From Cyanobacteria bacterium SZAS-4 (GTDB lineage Bacteria > Cyanobacteriota > Vampirovibrionia > Obscuribacterales > Obscuribacteraceae): DNA of 64,000 bases. The stretch lies in contig JAFEAT010000004.1 of NCBI GenBank assembly GCA_018266255.1, positions 1 through 64,000 of the forward strand, in the 5' to 3' direction. Of this stretch, positions 18,283 through 27,444 are shown one piece after another. Every line of letters starts with the position of its first letter. The stretch's first letter is position 1. Both the position numbers and the translations under genes were made by a program. Under the pieces are notes generated by a model. That model was not told the DNA's origin. It saw only the letters and a program-made list of their open reading frames with translations, and did no database searches.

Positions 18283-21200
18283 GTGATCCCAATGCCTCCA
18301 TCAACATCAGACGCTTCTACCGTCGACGATAAAGTAAAGGACAAGAAAAAGGACGTGCCAAACGGCACGACTTTGAGTCAGGAAGCGAACGACCCCAAAA
18401 ATCAGGGCGAAAAAGGCGGAAAGCCAGCGGAGACCGACAAGGTGCCGAAGGCTACAGTCACTCTTGAAGGCTCGATACTTTTCGATGCTTATAACAAGAA
18501 GTTGATAGAGGCAGGCGTGCTGCCAGAATCCGCAACGATAATGGATAAACCTGCCAATGTTCAAATCGACAAAGACGGGCATGTCACCGAAGTTACGCTA
18601 CCCAACAATCAGAAACGCACCTTTGGCTACGACCCGAAGGGCGAGCTAAACAGCATTACCGAACCCGATGGCAGAACATACAAAAGTATCGACGGCAAAT
18701 GGGTAGACGCACAAGGCAAGCCCGCTCCATTTGACAAGCCGGCAGTGTCGAGCACAGGCGACCTGGTCATGACGACCGCCGACCAACGCATCGTCACTGA
18801 AACCCAAGATGGTAAGACGACTGCGCTTAATCCCAAAGACAATTCAGTAGTCACATACGACGGCAATTTCCACGTTACCAACGTTCATTACGCTAACGGT
18901 CAGAGTCGTTCTTTCAATTATGACCACGACACACTGACTTCGATCACCGAGACGAACGGCAAAGTCTACACGCTGAAAGACGGTCAGTGGCTGGGTCCGG
19001 ACGGCTCCAACACTTACAACAGTGACGCGAAAGTGTTGCCAGACGGAACATACAGCTACAGACAGCCTGACGGAAAAATCGTTTCAACCGCAACCACCGG
19101 CAATACATCGCAAATTAATCCAGATGGATCGGTCTGCCGCTTCGACGCAAATCATCGCATCAGCGAAATTACCTACACCGACGGCAAACGGACCCAGTTT
19201 GGCTATGACGATCAAGGACATCCAAACAAAATCGTAACCACCGATGGCAAAACGCTGACGCTGCAGAACGGACATTGGCTCGACGCTCAGAACAAAGACA
19301 CCGGCATCAGCGATGTACGCGTGCAAGGCGACGGTAGTTTCTGGTTCAAGTCGGGCAAAAACGAATACATCAACAGCACGAAGGACACCCAAACTTCTTT
19401 CGACTCTGATTCGATAGCAAAAGCTGCCCATGATCTTAAAGATGCCAAAGACCATTCAACTCTGTGGGTGTTTGACTCACCAGACAAAGACAAAATTTGG
19501 AACATTCTCGAACCCATGTCAGCGGCGCAGCGTCAACTCGTCAGTGAAGAGTACGCCAGACAAAATCCCGGTCATGACCTCTCTGCCGATTTGAAAGAGA
19601 AGCTCGGTGGAGCAGATGGCGCTCGGGCTGAGGCTTTGCTCAAGCGACAAGATGGCGTCGCAGACAACACCGGACAGATCCATCAAGCCCTGGCGAAGTT
19701 AGCCGACATGGGTGCTCCATATGAGGGCTGGGTAGATGACGACCGGGTGCGCGCGGAAAAAGAAATCCGCGACTCGATCAACACACTAACTGCAGATCAA
19801 CTGAAAGCTGTTGAAGCAAAATACAAGCAAGACTACGGTCGTGACTTGATGGATGATCTGCAGAAGAATCCAAATCTTTCAGACGAATCGAAACAAGCGC
19901 TACAGATTTACTTCAAAGGAAACGACCACCGTACCGATGAAGACACCCTGAAACTTGCCAACATGGCAATTGAGAAGCATCGCCCTGACCTCTTCGACGA
20001 GGCTTTTCGCGATGCATCGCAGTCTGCCCGGGACAAATTTACTAACGACGGCGGCATGAAAAAAATCGACGATGCCTTTGATGGTGGAGATCGTCAGATT
20101 GCTAAAGACTACCTTACCCGTGGCTGCGTCAGCATCGCTACTATCGTTGATGGCGACACGCACTGGTATCACACCAACAAAGATGACATTACTCGCGCCG
20201 TGACGAACGCGAGCGAGAAGGATAGAGCCGATTTCAAACGTGGCGAAGAACTGAGCGAAAAACACATTCAACCAACCACACCTGAAGATCAGCGCGCTCT
20301 CGACTTCTACAAGAACGTCAACGACAAGTTGAAGGACGCTGGCAACGATCGCGAAACAGACAAATGGAAAGCTCAACTGCGCAACAACGAAAGTTTGATC
20401 ACATCGCTGCTCGACTCGCACGATGATGGCGGTTGGTTCGGAATTGGCTCTGGCACAAACAAGAACAAAGAGATGAGCGCTGTAGAGAACCTGTCTCAAA
20501 AGGACTGGCAATACCTGCGTGAACATCCAGAAGAAGTAGCGAAAATTGAAACCGCACTGGGTCACTTCGACGATTCTCACAAAGAGCAGGTCATGCAGAT
20601 GTTGCATGACAAGCTAAACGCTCCAGACTATGCCGCTTCACAGAAAGTCGGAAACCGCTCCTTGCAAGATCGCCTGAAAGACAATGGCGATGACACAGGT
20701 AATCGCGTAGATGCATTGGCCGGAATGACAGCTGCTGAAAGACAGCAGTATGCCAATAACACAAATGGATTCCGCGACCAGATCAACTCACAACTCAAAT
20801 CAGATGAAGAGAAGGTGCTGGCTCAGCATATCGCCGCCACCACTGGCGACATCAGCCCGACCGACAGAGTGCTGATGGATGGCTTGAAAAACGGCGATCC
20901 AAATCAAGTCTTCAGAGATATCGAGAGCGCATTTAAAGCCGATCCGACTCTAAAAGACCGCATCAACAATCCACAAACAGACGATGACAGAAAGTTGAGC
21001 CAGTGGTTCCACAACGCCACTCACGCTGCCGTCGACAAAGCAGGACTGGGCGATCAGTATGTTGGCGAAGGTCAAACTATTCCCGGTGAATACGCTACTT
21101 TCGAAGATGCCATCTACAAAAATGGACACCTGCCACTCGAGCAGCAGTTGCGCCTCACAGACGACAAGCAAGCCAAAGTCGACCTGATTTTGCATGCATC

Positions 21201-24200
21201 TGACGCAGACAAAGCCCGTCTACTCCAAGAGAACCCAGACGCCGCCACCAAAGCCTTCCAAGACGCAGTGCTCGGAGAAGACAAAGACCGTCGAGAAATT
21301 CTTACCTATGCGTTGAAGCAGAAAGATTCAGAGGGGCACACTGGCTATTTGACGCCAGCTGACCAGTTCAGATTGTATTCACTCGACGGTGGCAACTGTG
21401 ACAACTTGAAGTCAATGCTGTCGGGAATGACGCCTGACCAGAGACAAGATTTGGCCAACGAATATTTCACCAAATATCACTCTCTGATTACAGCAGACAC
21501 GATCGCCAAAATCCCCGGCGATCAGCAGTGGCGCTTCCGCGAGTTGCTCGCACCGACAGATATTAGTGTCAGACAGATTGCCCTTGACGCGCAGATGAAC
21601 AACGATGCGCACACTAGTTCGTGGGATCAATTCCTCAAAGAGAATTGGGATTACACACGCGTTTCAGCTGATAGCACGCAAGACAACATGAATAAGTTCA
21701 TTGCCGAGCACGCGGCTGAACTAGACAAACTGACACCCGAGCAACGCAAGCAGTTCGACGATGCTGTCGCGAACTACATGCAAGCGCAGAAAGCATATGT
21801 CGACTCCAAAGGACAGTTCGCGGAAGCGTTCGTCGATGCAACAATCACTATTGCCGCCATCGGTGGAGCCTGCTTCACCGGCGGCACGAGCCTGGCTCTG
21901 CTCGCAGCTATCGGCGCTGGCGGCGCTGTATACAGAACAGCGATGATGGCTTCGATCCAGGGAACAGATTTCGATTCATCCGCTGGAAACATCCTCAAGC
22001 AGAGTTTCGAAGGCGGCGCCCAGGCTATGCTTGGATTCCTCGGACCTGAACAACTCGGTTTGACGATGGGTCTGAAAGTTGGTGGCGAGCTAGCTGAGCA
22101 AACTGCTTTGCACCTGGTTGAAGGTTCGACAAAAGCACTGTTCAAAGATGGCGCCGAAGATATCCTCAAAGCAGAACTGGCTAACCTGACTCGCCAGGGC
22201 GCAGTCATGGGCGACAAGGAAATTGCAGCAATCGCTGAAAGAGTCGCTGCAGATGGCGTCGATAGGAATGTAGTCGAGCAGGCAATCCGCAGACAGTTGA
22301 AGACAGACACAATGTCTGGTCTGAAGAACATCGTCTTGCACGAAGGTGAGTCATACGTCAAAAATATGCTCGCCGCACAAATAGGCTCGCAAGGCAAAGA
22401 GCTTTTGGCCACCGCTGCTGGTTTTGAAAGCCCAGACACCTTACTCGAACGCATGAAAGGAACCGCTATCAGCACCGTCGCTGGTGTCACGATGTTCCAC
22501 GGCGTCTTCAGAATCGCATCGTCAGGTGAATACGTCAAGATTGCATTGGGACGCGACCCAGCCGGCAACGTGGTTGCAGGTGAAGGCACAGTTATCCGCC
22601 ACGCAGATGGAACACTCGAACCAGTTGTCGGCAAAGATACCCTGGTCAAGCTGAAACCGGGCGATACCATCTACGAAAAAGATGCGATGCGCTCGAATGC
22701 TGATGGCAGCAAAGATTTGACCGTTGGACCACAGACGACAAGATACGATGGCGACGGACGAGTGACCGACGTCAGCAACACCACTACGAAAACTCGTACG
22801 TCAGTCGATTATGTCGAAAATCCAGTAACAAAAGAAACTGTTTTAAACAGAGCAATTACTTACAAACCTGATGGAACGATCGATACACGCAGCTCTGTCA
22901 TGCTCGACAACGGTGTTTATTACCGCGTCGCCGCCGACGGTAGCAAATCAACAGCACTCGGAACTGAAGTGTCGGTTGGGCAAGACGGTTCGATCACTAT
23001 CAAAGGAAAAGCTACCGTCGTCAATCCAGGCACCTCGCCAGCTGATGTTCAAATCGGCACGAAGAGATTCGGCAATAGTGGTGAGACTGCTGAAACTATT
23101 ACACTGCGACCTGACGGTACAAAAGAAGTTCGCTACGCTGACAATGCGACAGTGACGACGGATGCTTACGATCGAGTCATTCAATCAGTAAGTAAAGACG
23201 GTGTGAAAGCCACTTTCGAATACAGTTCATCAGGTCAGTACGTTTACGACGCGACCAAGGTGACACTGGGCGACAACACGTGGACGCGAGTGAACGGGAA
23301 ATGGGTAGATGCAAATGGCAAACCTTTTGCCGACGACATTACCGTCTACGGCAATGGCGCTTTCGATATTACGCATCCAGCCGACACCCTGCGTTTACCA
23401 ACGAAACCAAATGAACCAGTCGAAGCAGTCAGAGTCTACAGTGACGGCGCTACGGAATACCGTTACAAGAGCCTCGCGGACGCGCCCACAGACAGAGTCG
23501 AACCACCGAAAGCACCGACCTCTGAGAAGGTTCTGGAAGACAGAGTCAAGTCTGGCGAAGTTGTAAAACAAGCAGACGGAACATATGTTCATGAAGACGT
23601 CGCCGCAAAAACGCGCACCATATATGATGCCAAAGGCGAAATCATAGGCGTGCACAATGCAGCTGGACAAGACGTCAAATTCACCCGCGACGCAAATGGT
23701 GAACTGACCAGAATCGAATACGCTCGCAACGGAAAGGTCGAGTCTGTCCTGAACCGAGAAGAAGTACCGAATGTCGGTATGTTCTGGAAAGAGACAGATG
23801 CGGCAGGTAACACAGTCCGTTGGCACCATGAAGTAAAGGTAGATGCCGACGGTTCGATTACTAAACTGCAATATTCGACTGACCAAACGTTAAACTGGAC
23901 AGGCGTAAAAGAACGCCCTGATGGACAACGAATTGCAGTAGATGCTGTGGGTCACGAGAGAGTGACGGAGCATGATCTGGTTTCCGAGAAGGCCAGGGTG
24001 AGAGAGTTTGCCGAGAGAGGATTTGGTGGAGATCCCGCTCGACAGGCAAGATTCGAAAAATGGATGGACGATTTCGAAGCAAACGCCGCCAAGCGAAACC
24101 CACCGCTAAGCAACGAAGAAATCGCAAACACTTATTACCAGCTCGATAAACTAATTTCCACAGACAACGCAGTGCTTTCACAAGCAGACAGAATGAAGCT

Positions 24201-25449
24201 CGCCGAGCAGTTCATGTACAAGACTGCCAATCCACACACTATTGGGCAAGGCTACTTCAATACATGCAACGTCACAGCAGAAGTTGAAAATCGCCTGATC
24301 CAGTTGCATCCAGCCGAAGCACTACAAATGGTGACTGATGTAGCGACGACCGGCAAGTTTGTTACCAGTTCTGGTTCAATCGTCGACATGACTGCGATGA
24401 ACAATGTCATGACTCCGTTCAAAGGAGGAGCCATCGACAATGCTTTCGATTCATCGAACTACACTGGGCGCGACTACTTCGACCAACTCTTCCAGACCAC
24501 CTCAGTTGAAACATTCTGGCAAACTCAGAGCGGCAATGGAGTTCGCCCCACCACCACCATCCAGGAAGTGCGGGCGGGCGTGCCATTCAGACCAGGTGAC
24601 CTGAGATATGAGTTCTCGAATGAAGCAGGTGTGTCAAAGACAGGCGAAGTAATCAACAATTACTCGACCAACCCACCGACAAGACAAGTAGCTTCAAAGG
24701 GTTCGACGATGGTCGATCCGCTTACTGGAAAAGCAATGGTCGTCAGAGAATGGCTTCCATCGGAAGCCCCGAACTTGTCAGGTCAACAGATGCTGCAAAT
24801 CAATCGTGAAATCACAGGCGTCGTCGACCCACCGCACATGCTGGGAAGAAACACTGATTCAGCCGCAACCAACGTTACCACTTCGGACGAACTTGCCGCT
24901 GAACTGAAAAATATGAAACAGAACGGCGGCTTCCCGGCCACTGTCTTCGTTGATACGCGTGACCCGCTAATTTCAGGCAGACCTGAAGACGGTGGACAAG
25001 GTGGCGCACACGTTATCAACGTGCAGAATGTGTTTGAAAAAGACGGAAAGCTGTACGTCGAATTTACCAACCAGTGGAGTGCCGCGAACGACCACTTAGG
25101 CAGCAGAGCAGTGCCAGTCGAAGAGTTGTTCAGCGCGATGCGATATCGCCCAGCCGCAGCTGCCGAAATTCCTGTGCCTACGCCACCATCTGTGATGTCT
25201 AGATACGGCATCCCACTTGTGATCGGCGGAACTGCAGCGACTGCAGGAGCTGCATACGCCGCATACAGAATATTCCAACAGGCTCAACAACAAAGTGGCA
25301 GAAATGATCAGCCAAATCCAATGGATCAATGGGGTTCGGATCTACCCCAGCAAAATGGACCCAACCCACCACCGGGATCGGACAGCGGAACCAACTTGCC
25401 TCCAGCATCTCAACCAAATGGCCAATCGTCAGACAAAGGTAGCCGTTAA
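18283..25449 (+). CDS. Giant annexin/YD-repeat protein with C-terminal papain-like domain
   Basis: The product has 2388 residues, starting GTG 18283 (ATG at 18292 also possible; no clear Shine-Dalgarno, no signal peptide). Order: YD-type repeats (about 75-375, units with GY/NYD and DGK.W), annexin-like helical repeats (about 395-450 and 493-550, with YGRDL-type turns), a long helical region, a hydrophobic Gly/Ala segment (about 1185-1225), more YD repeats (1420-1870), a papain-like domain, one membrane helix (about 2309-2330) and a Pro/Gln tail. The last catalytic-looking domain has Gln1989-x5-Cys1995, His2243 and Asn2263 (TNQWS), matching papain Q19/C25/H159/N175 order. I infer a surface or secreted effector with a protease/transferase head. 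The ATG of the next gene overlaps its stop. Confidence 0.8.
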   Translation: MIPMPPSTSDASTVDDKVKDKKKDVPNGTTLSQEANDPKNQGEKGGKPAETDKVPKATVTLEGSILFDAYNKKLIEAGVLPESATIMDKPANVQIDKDGHVTEVTLPNNQKRTFGYDPKGELNSITEPDGRTYKSIDGKWVDAQGKPAPFDKPAVSSTGDLVMTTADQRIVTETQDGKTTALNPKDNSVVTYDGNFHVTNVHYANGQSRSFNYDHDTLTSITETNGKVYTLKDGQWLGPDGSNTYNSDAKVLPDGTYSYRQPDGKIVSTATTGNTSQINPDGSVCRFDANHRISEITYTDGKRTQFGYDDQGHPNKIVTTDGKTLTLQNGHWLDAQNKDTGISDVRVQGDGSFWFKSGKNEYINSTKDTQTSFDSDSIAKAAHDLKDAKDHSTLWVFDSPDKDKIWNILEPMSAAQRQLVSEEYARQNPGHDLSADLKEKLGGADGARAEALLKRQDGVADNTGQIHQALAKLADMGAPYEGWVDDDRVRAEKEIRDSINTLTADQLKAVEAKYKQDYGRDLMDDLQKNPNLSDESKQALQIYFKGNDHRTDEDTLKLANMAIEKHRPDLFDEAFRDASQSARDKFTNDGGMKKIDDAFDGGDRQIAKDYLTRGCVSIATIVDGDTHWYHTNKDDITRAVTNASEKDRADFKRGEELSEKHIQPTTPEDQRALDFYKNVNDKLKDAGNDRETDKWKAQLRNNESLITSLLDSHDDGGWFGIGSGTNKNKEMSAVENLSQKDWQYLREHPEEVAKIETALGHFDDSHKEQVMQMLHDKLNAPDYAASQKVGNRSLQDRLKDNGDDTGNRVDALAGMTAAERQQYANNTNGFRDQINSQLKSDEEKVLAQHIAATTGDISPTDRVLMDGLKNGDPNQVFRDIESAFKADPTLKDRINNPQTDDDRKLSQWFHNATHAAVDKAGLGDQYVGEGQTIPGEYATFEDAIYKNGHLPLEQQLRLTDDKQAKVDLILHASDADKARLLQENPDAATKAFQDAVLGEDKDRREILTYALKQKDSEGHTGYLTPADQFRLYSLDGGNCDNLKSMLSGMTPDQRQDLANEYFTKYHSLITADTIAKIPGDQQWRFRELLAPTDISVRQIALDAQMNNDAHTSSWDQFLKENWDYTRVSADSTQDNMNKFIAEHAAELDKLTPEQRKQFDDAVANYMQAQKAYVDSKGQFAEAFVDATITIAAIGGACFTGGTSLALLAAIGAGGAVYRTAMMASIQGTDFDSSAGNILKQSFEGGAQAMLGFLGPEQLGLTMGLKVGGELAEQTALHLVEGSTKALFKDGAEDILKAELANLTRQGAVMGDKEIAAIAERVAADGVDRNVVEQAIRRQLKTDTMSGLKNIVLHEGESYVKNMLAAQIGSQGKELLATAAGFESPDTLLERMKGTAISTVAGVTMFHGVFRIASSGEYVKIALGRDPAGNVVAGEGTVIRHADGTLEPVVGKDTLVKLKPGDTIYEKDAMRSNADGSKDLTVGPQTTRYDGDGRVTDVSNTTTKTRTSVDYVENPVTKETVLNRAITYKPDGTIDTRSSVMLDNGVYYRVAADGSKSTALGTEVSVGQDGSITIKGKATVVNPGTSPADVQIGTKRFGNSGETAETITLRPDGTKEVRYADNATVTTDAYDRVIQSVSKDGVKATFEYSSSGQYVYDATKVTLGDNTWTRVNGKWVDANGKPFADDITVYGNGAFDITHPADTLRLPTKPNEPVEAVRVYSDGATEYRYKSLADAPTDRVEPPKAPTSEKVLEDRVKSGEVVKQADGTYVHEDVAAKTRTIYDAKGEIIGVHNAAGQDVKFTRDANGELTRIEYARNGKVESVLNREEVPNVGMFWKETDAAGNTVRWHHEVKVDADGSITKLQYSTDQTLNWTGVKERPDGQRIAVDAVGHERVTEHDLVSEKARVREFAERGFGGDPARQARFEKWMDDFEANAAKRNPPLSNEEIANTYYQLDKLISTDNAVLSQADRMKLAEQFMYKTANPHTIGQGYFNTCNVTAEVENRLIQLHPAEALQMVTDVATTGKFVTSSGSIVDMTAMNNVMTPFKGGAIDNAFDSSNYTGRDYFDQLFQTTSVETFWQTQSGNGVRPTTTIQEVRAGVPFRPGDLRYEFSNEAGVSKTGEVINNYSTNPPTRQVASKGSTMVDPLTGKAMVVREWLPSEAPNLSGQQMLQINREITGVVDPPHMLGRNTDSAATNVTTSDELAAELKNMKQNGGFPATVFVDTRDPLISGRPEDGGQGGAHVINVQNVFEKDGKLYVEFTNQWSAANDHLGSRAVPVEELFSAMRYRPAAAAEIPVPTPPSVMSRYGIPLVIGGTAATAGAAYAAYRIFQQAQQQSGRNDQPNPMDQWGSDLPQQNGPNPPPGSDSGTNLPPASQPNGQSSDKGSR

Positions 25450-25970
25450 TGATGCAACAGGACAACATAACTTTCATCAAACAAGCTCCCATCGAGGCGC
25501 TGGCGCTTCCACCCGGATGGTTTGAAGATTCGCCTGAACAAGGACCTTTGCCCACTTCCTACAAGCGCAGATTCAAATCGTTCGCCACACCAACATCTGA
25601 ACTGTTTATTTGGTTTCGAGGTCAGCCTGTCGATTCCGATAGTTGCGAAAATCTGATGCGATTGCTCAGCGAACGCGCGCAAATCCTGACGAAAACAAAA
25701 ACGAATTCAATCATCAGAATACTCGGGAACCTCGGACATGAGCCAGTCTTCCGCGCCCTTATGATTCGCACCGAAGCAATTTCAGGAGCAAATGTTTTGA
25801 GCGTTGAAGGTCGATGGTCTAATGACGAAGACGTGTATGCGCTCCTCATGCCAGAAAGCCCCGGAAGCAGCCGGATTATCGAACTGCACTATCAGGCACC
25901 GAAAGAAGAATTTCGAAAGAACCTGGCGGCGATGAAAGCCGCATTCGCATCAATCGAGTGGTGCAAATGA
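25449..25970 (+). CDS. Small protein coupled to the giant gene; possible partner
   Basis: The product has 173 residues, with no signal peptide or membrane helix. Its ATG shares one base with the TAA stop of the giant gene (TAATG), so translation is coupled and the products should be needed together. The fold looks mixed alpha/beta with a final helix; FIWFRG and IIELHYQAP read as strands. I do not recognise a family. A cognate immunity protein or secretion chaperone is a reasonable reading from the arrangement alone. Confidence 0.75.
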   Translation: MMQQDNITFIKQAPIEALALPPGWFEDSPEQGPLPTSYKRRFKSFATPTSELFIWFRGQPVDSDSCENLMRLLSERAQILTKTKTNSIIRILGNLGHEPVFRALMIRTEAISGANVLSVEGRWSNDEDVYALLMPESPGSSRIIELHYQAPKEEFRKNLAAMKAAFASIEWCK

Positions 25971-25984
25971 ATGAAGAAAGTGAG

Positions 25985-26032
25985 ATGAATGAATGAATGA
26001 ATGAACGGACAGACGGATAGACGGATAGACGG
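25985..26032. repeat. Simple sequence repeats between the partner gene and the TPR gene
   Basis: An ATGA tetranucleotide run of about five copies (25985-26005) is followed closely by AGACGGAT repeated 2.75 times (26011-26032). It is the only such microsatellite seen in the window. It lies in the 134-nt gap upstream of the 427-residue gene, where copy-number change could alter spacing or expression. It also lies just past the previous stop codon. Confidence 0.85.
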
Positions 26033-26104
26033 CAAATTGTACAGATAAAACTGGCAGATGATGGCATTGGCGATAATTGATCGAAAAGAAAACGAAGGGA
26101 CATA

Positions 26105-27388
26105 ATGGAACGTAGAGACACAATAACACGCGACGATAACTCACTGACGACAGCGGTCGCAGATGGATTTCAGGCCGCAGTGTACACGGGCATTCAACAA
26201 CCATACGACTCGATTCGACAGATAGCGAGCAAGGTGCATATTGACCTTCCAGAAGCGCATCTAGCATCGGCTCCGGTCGAGGCCAAAACCGGATCCGCGG
26301 CATGGTTCGCCGAGTCGATCGGTGGAGCAGCCGGCATGTTGCCCTGGATAGTCGCTTCTCACAAAATGGTTCGTACAGGAAGTTCTTTTGCTGGGTTGAG
26401 TACTGAAGCCTCGGCCTTGACCGCAAGCGGAATGGGCATGAGAGAGGCGGGACTGACTGGTGCCGTTTACAGCACACTGTTTCAACCAGTTCAAGACAAT
26501 GGAAATTTTCTGCTCAACAAAGCAAAAGATGCTGGAATCGGATTTGGTACCTTTGCTGCTGGCGCTGGATTGAATAACACAATCCGCCCGATGATGGGAT
26601 CATTTGGATCGGAAATATCCAACCGCGTGCTGACTGCAGGAACGGCGTCTGTGTCTGCATTCGGGGCAGGCGTAATCAACGCAGAAGCAGGCAACGTCCT
26701 CGGCAAACCGCATCAGGACGCCTTGCAAACGGGTCTAAAATTTGCTCTCATCGGCGGCGTTTTCGGAGCAGCATCGAAGGAAAATGTGTCCAGCAAATCA
26801 GAACGCACAACTCAGAACCATAGCTTTGATACCAGAGTAAACGCAATGTCGCAGAATCTGGGATCAAGTGGCGATCCACTGATTATGAGTCCACTTGGAG
26901 TAGAGAGAACCACGGGCAACTTCTTTGTCGATAGAGCAGCCGGTCCACCTTCGGGAAGCGACCTTTTCGGTCCACGTCCCGAAGTGATTCAACGATCGCT
27001 GGGAGAAGTCAAAACTCGTTACGGCGAAAATAGCGCAGAACACGCATCTACACTGGTTCAACTCGGTGATGCGCACATGGTGCAGGGTAAACTGGCGAAT
27101 CCCGAAGCGCAAGCTAGTTATGAGCAAGCACTGCAAATTTTCCGCGGATATGGTGAAGAAACACCGCAAACCGCCTGGGTTTACGACAAGCTAGCTAACG
27201 TAAAACAATCTTCAGGCGACACCGTTGGTGCAGCCAACGACCTTTCCAAAGCGCTGGAAATATGGCGTGCAAATTCGAAGAGCCCTGATATTCCAAATGA
27301 AAGTCACATCGCTCGCAGAACTGAAGACTTTGCGCGCATGGAAGCTTTGAACAGATTCAACAACAGAAAGCCAGTCGAAGCCGAATAA
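26105..27388 (+). CDS. Gly/Ala-rich protein with C-terminal TPRs, giant-protein locus
   Basis: The product has 427 residues. The N-terminal third is polar, followed by a Gly/Ala/Ser-rich part with amphipathic hydrophobic stretches (about 70-240) reminiscent of membrane-inserting or glycine-zipper segments. The last 130 residues hold two or three tetratricopeptide repeats (for example AEHASTLVQLGDAHMVQGKL). It starts with ATG 26105 after GAAGGGA. It follows the giant gene and its partner on the same strand, so it may belong to the same system. No family recognised. Confidence 0.7.
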   Translation: MERRDTITRDDNSLTTAVADGFQAAVYTGIQQPYDSIRQIASKVHIDLPEAHLASAPVEAKTGSAAWFAESIGGAAGMLPWIVASHKMVRTGSSFAGLSTEASALTASGMGMREAGLTGAVYSTLFQPVQDNGNFLLNKAKDAGIGFGTFAAGAGLNNTIRPMMGSFGSEISNRVLTAGTASVSAFGAGVINAEAGNVLGKPHQDALQTGLKFALIGGVFGAASKENVSSKSERTTQNHSFDTRVNAMSQNLGSSGDPLIMSPLGVERTTGNFFVDRAAGPPSGSDLFGPRPEVIQRSLGEVKTRYGENSAEHASTLVQLGDAHMVQGKLANPEAQASYEQALQIFRGYGEETPQTAWVYDKLANVKQSSGDTVGAANDLSKALEIWRANSKSPDIPNESHIARRTEDFARMEALNRFNNRKPVEAE

Positions 27389-27444
27389 GCGACTCGGTGG
27401 GAGTACTCGCTCTTTTGAAGCGATTGCTCGGTTGCAATGATTGC

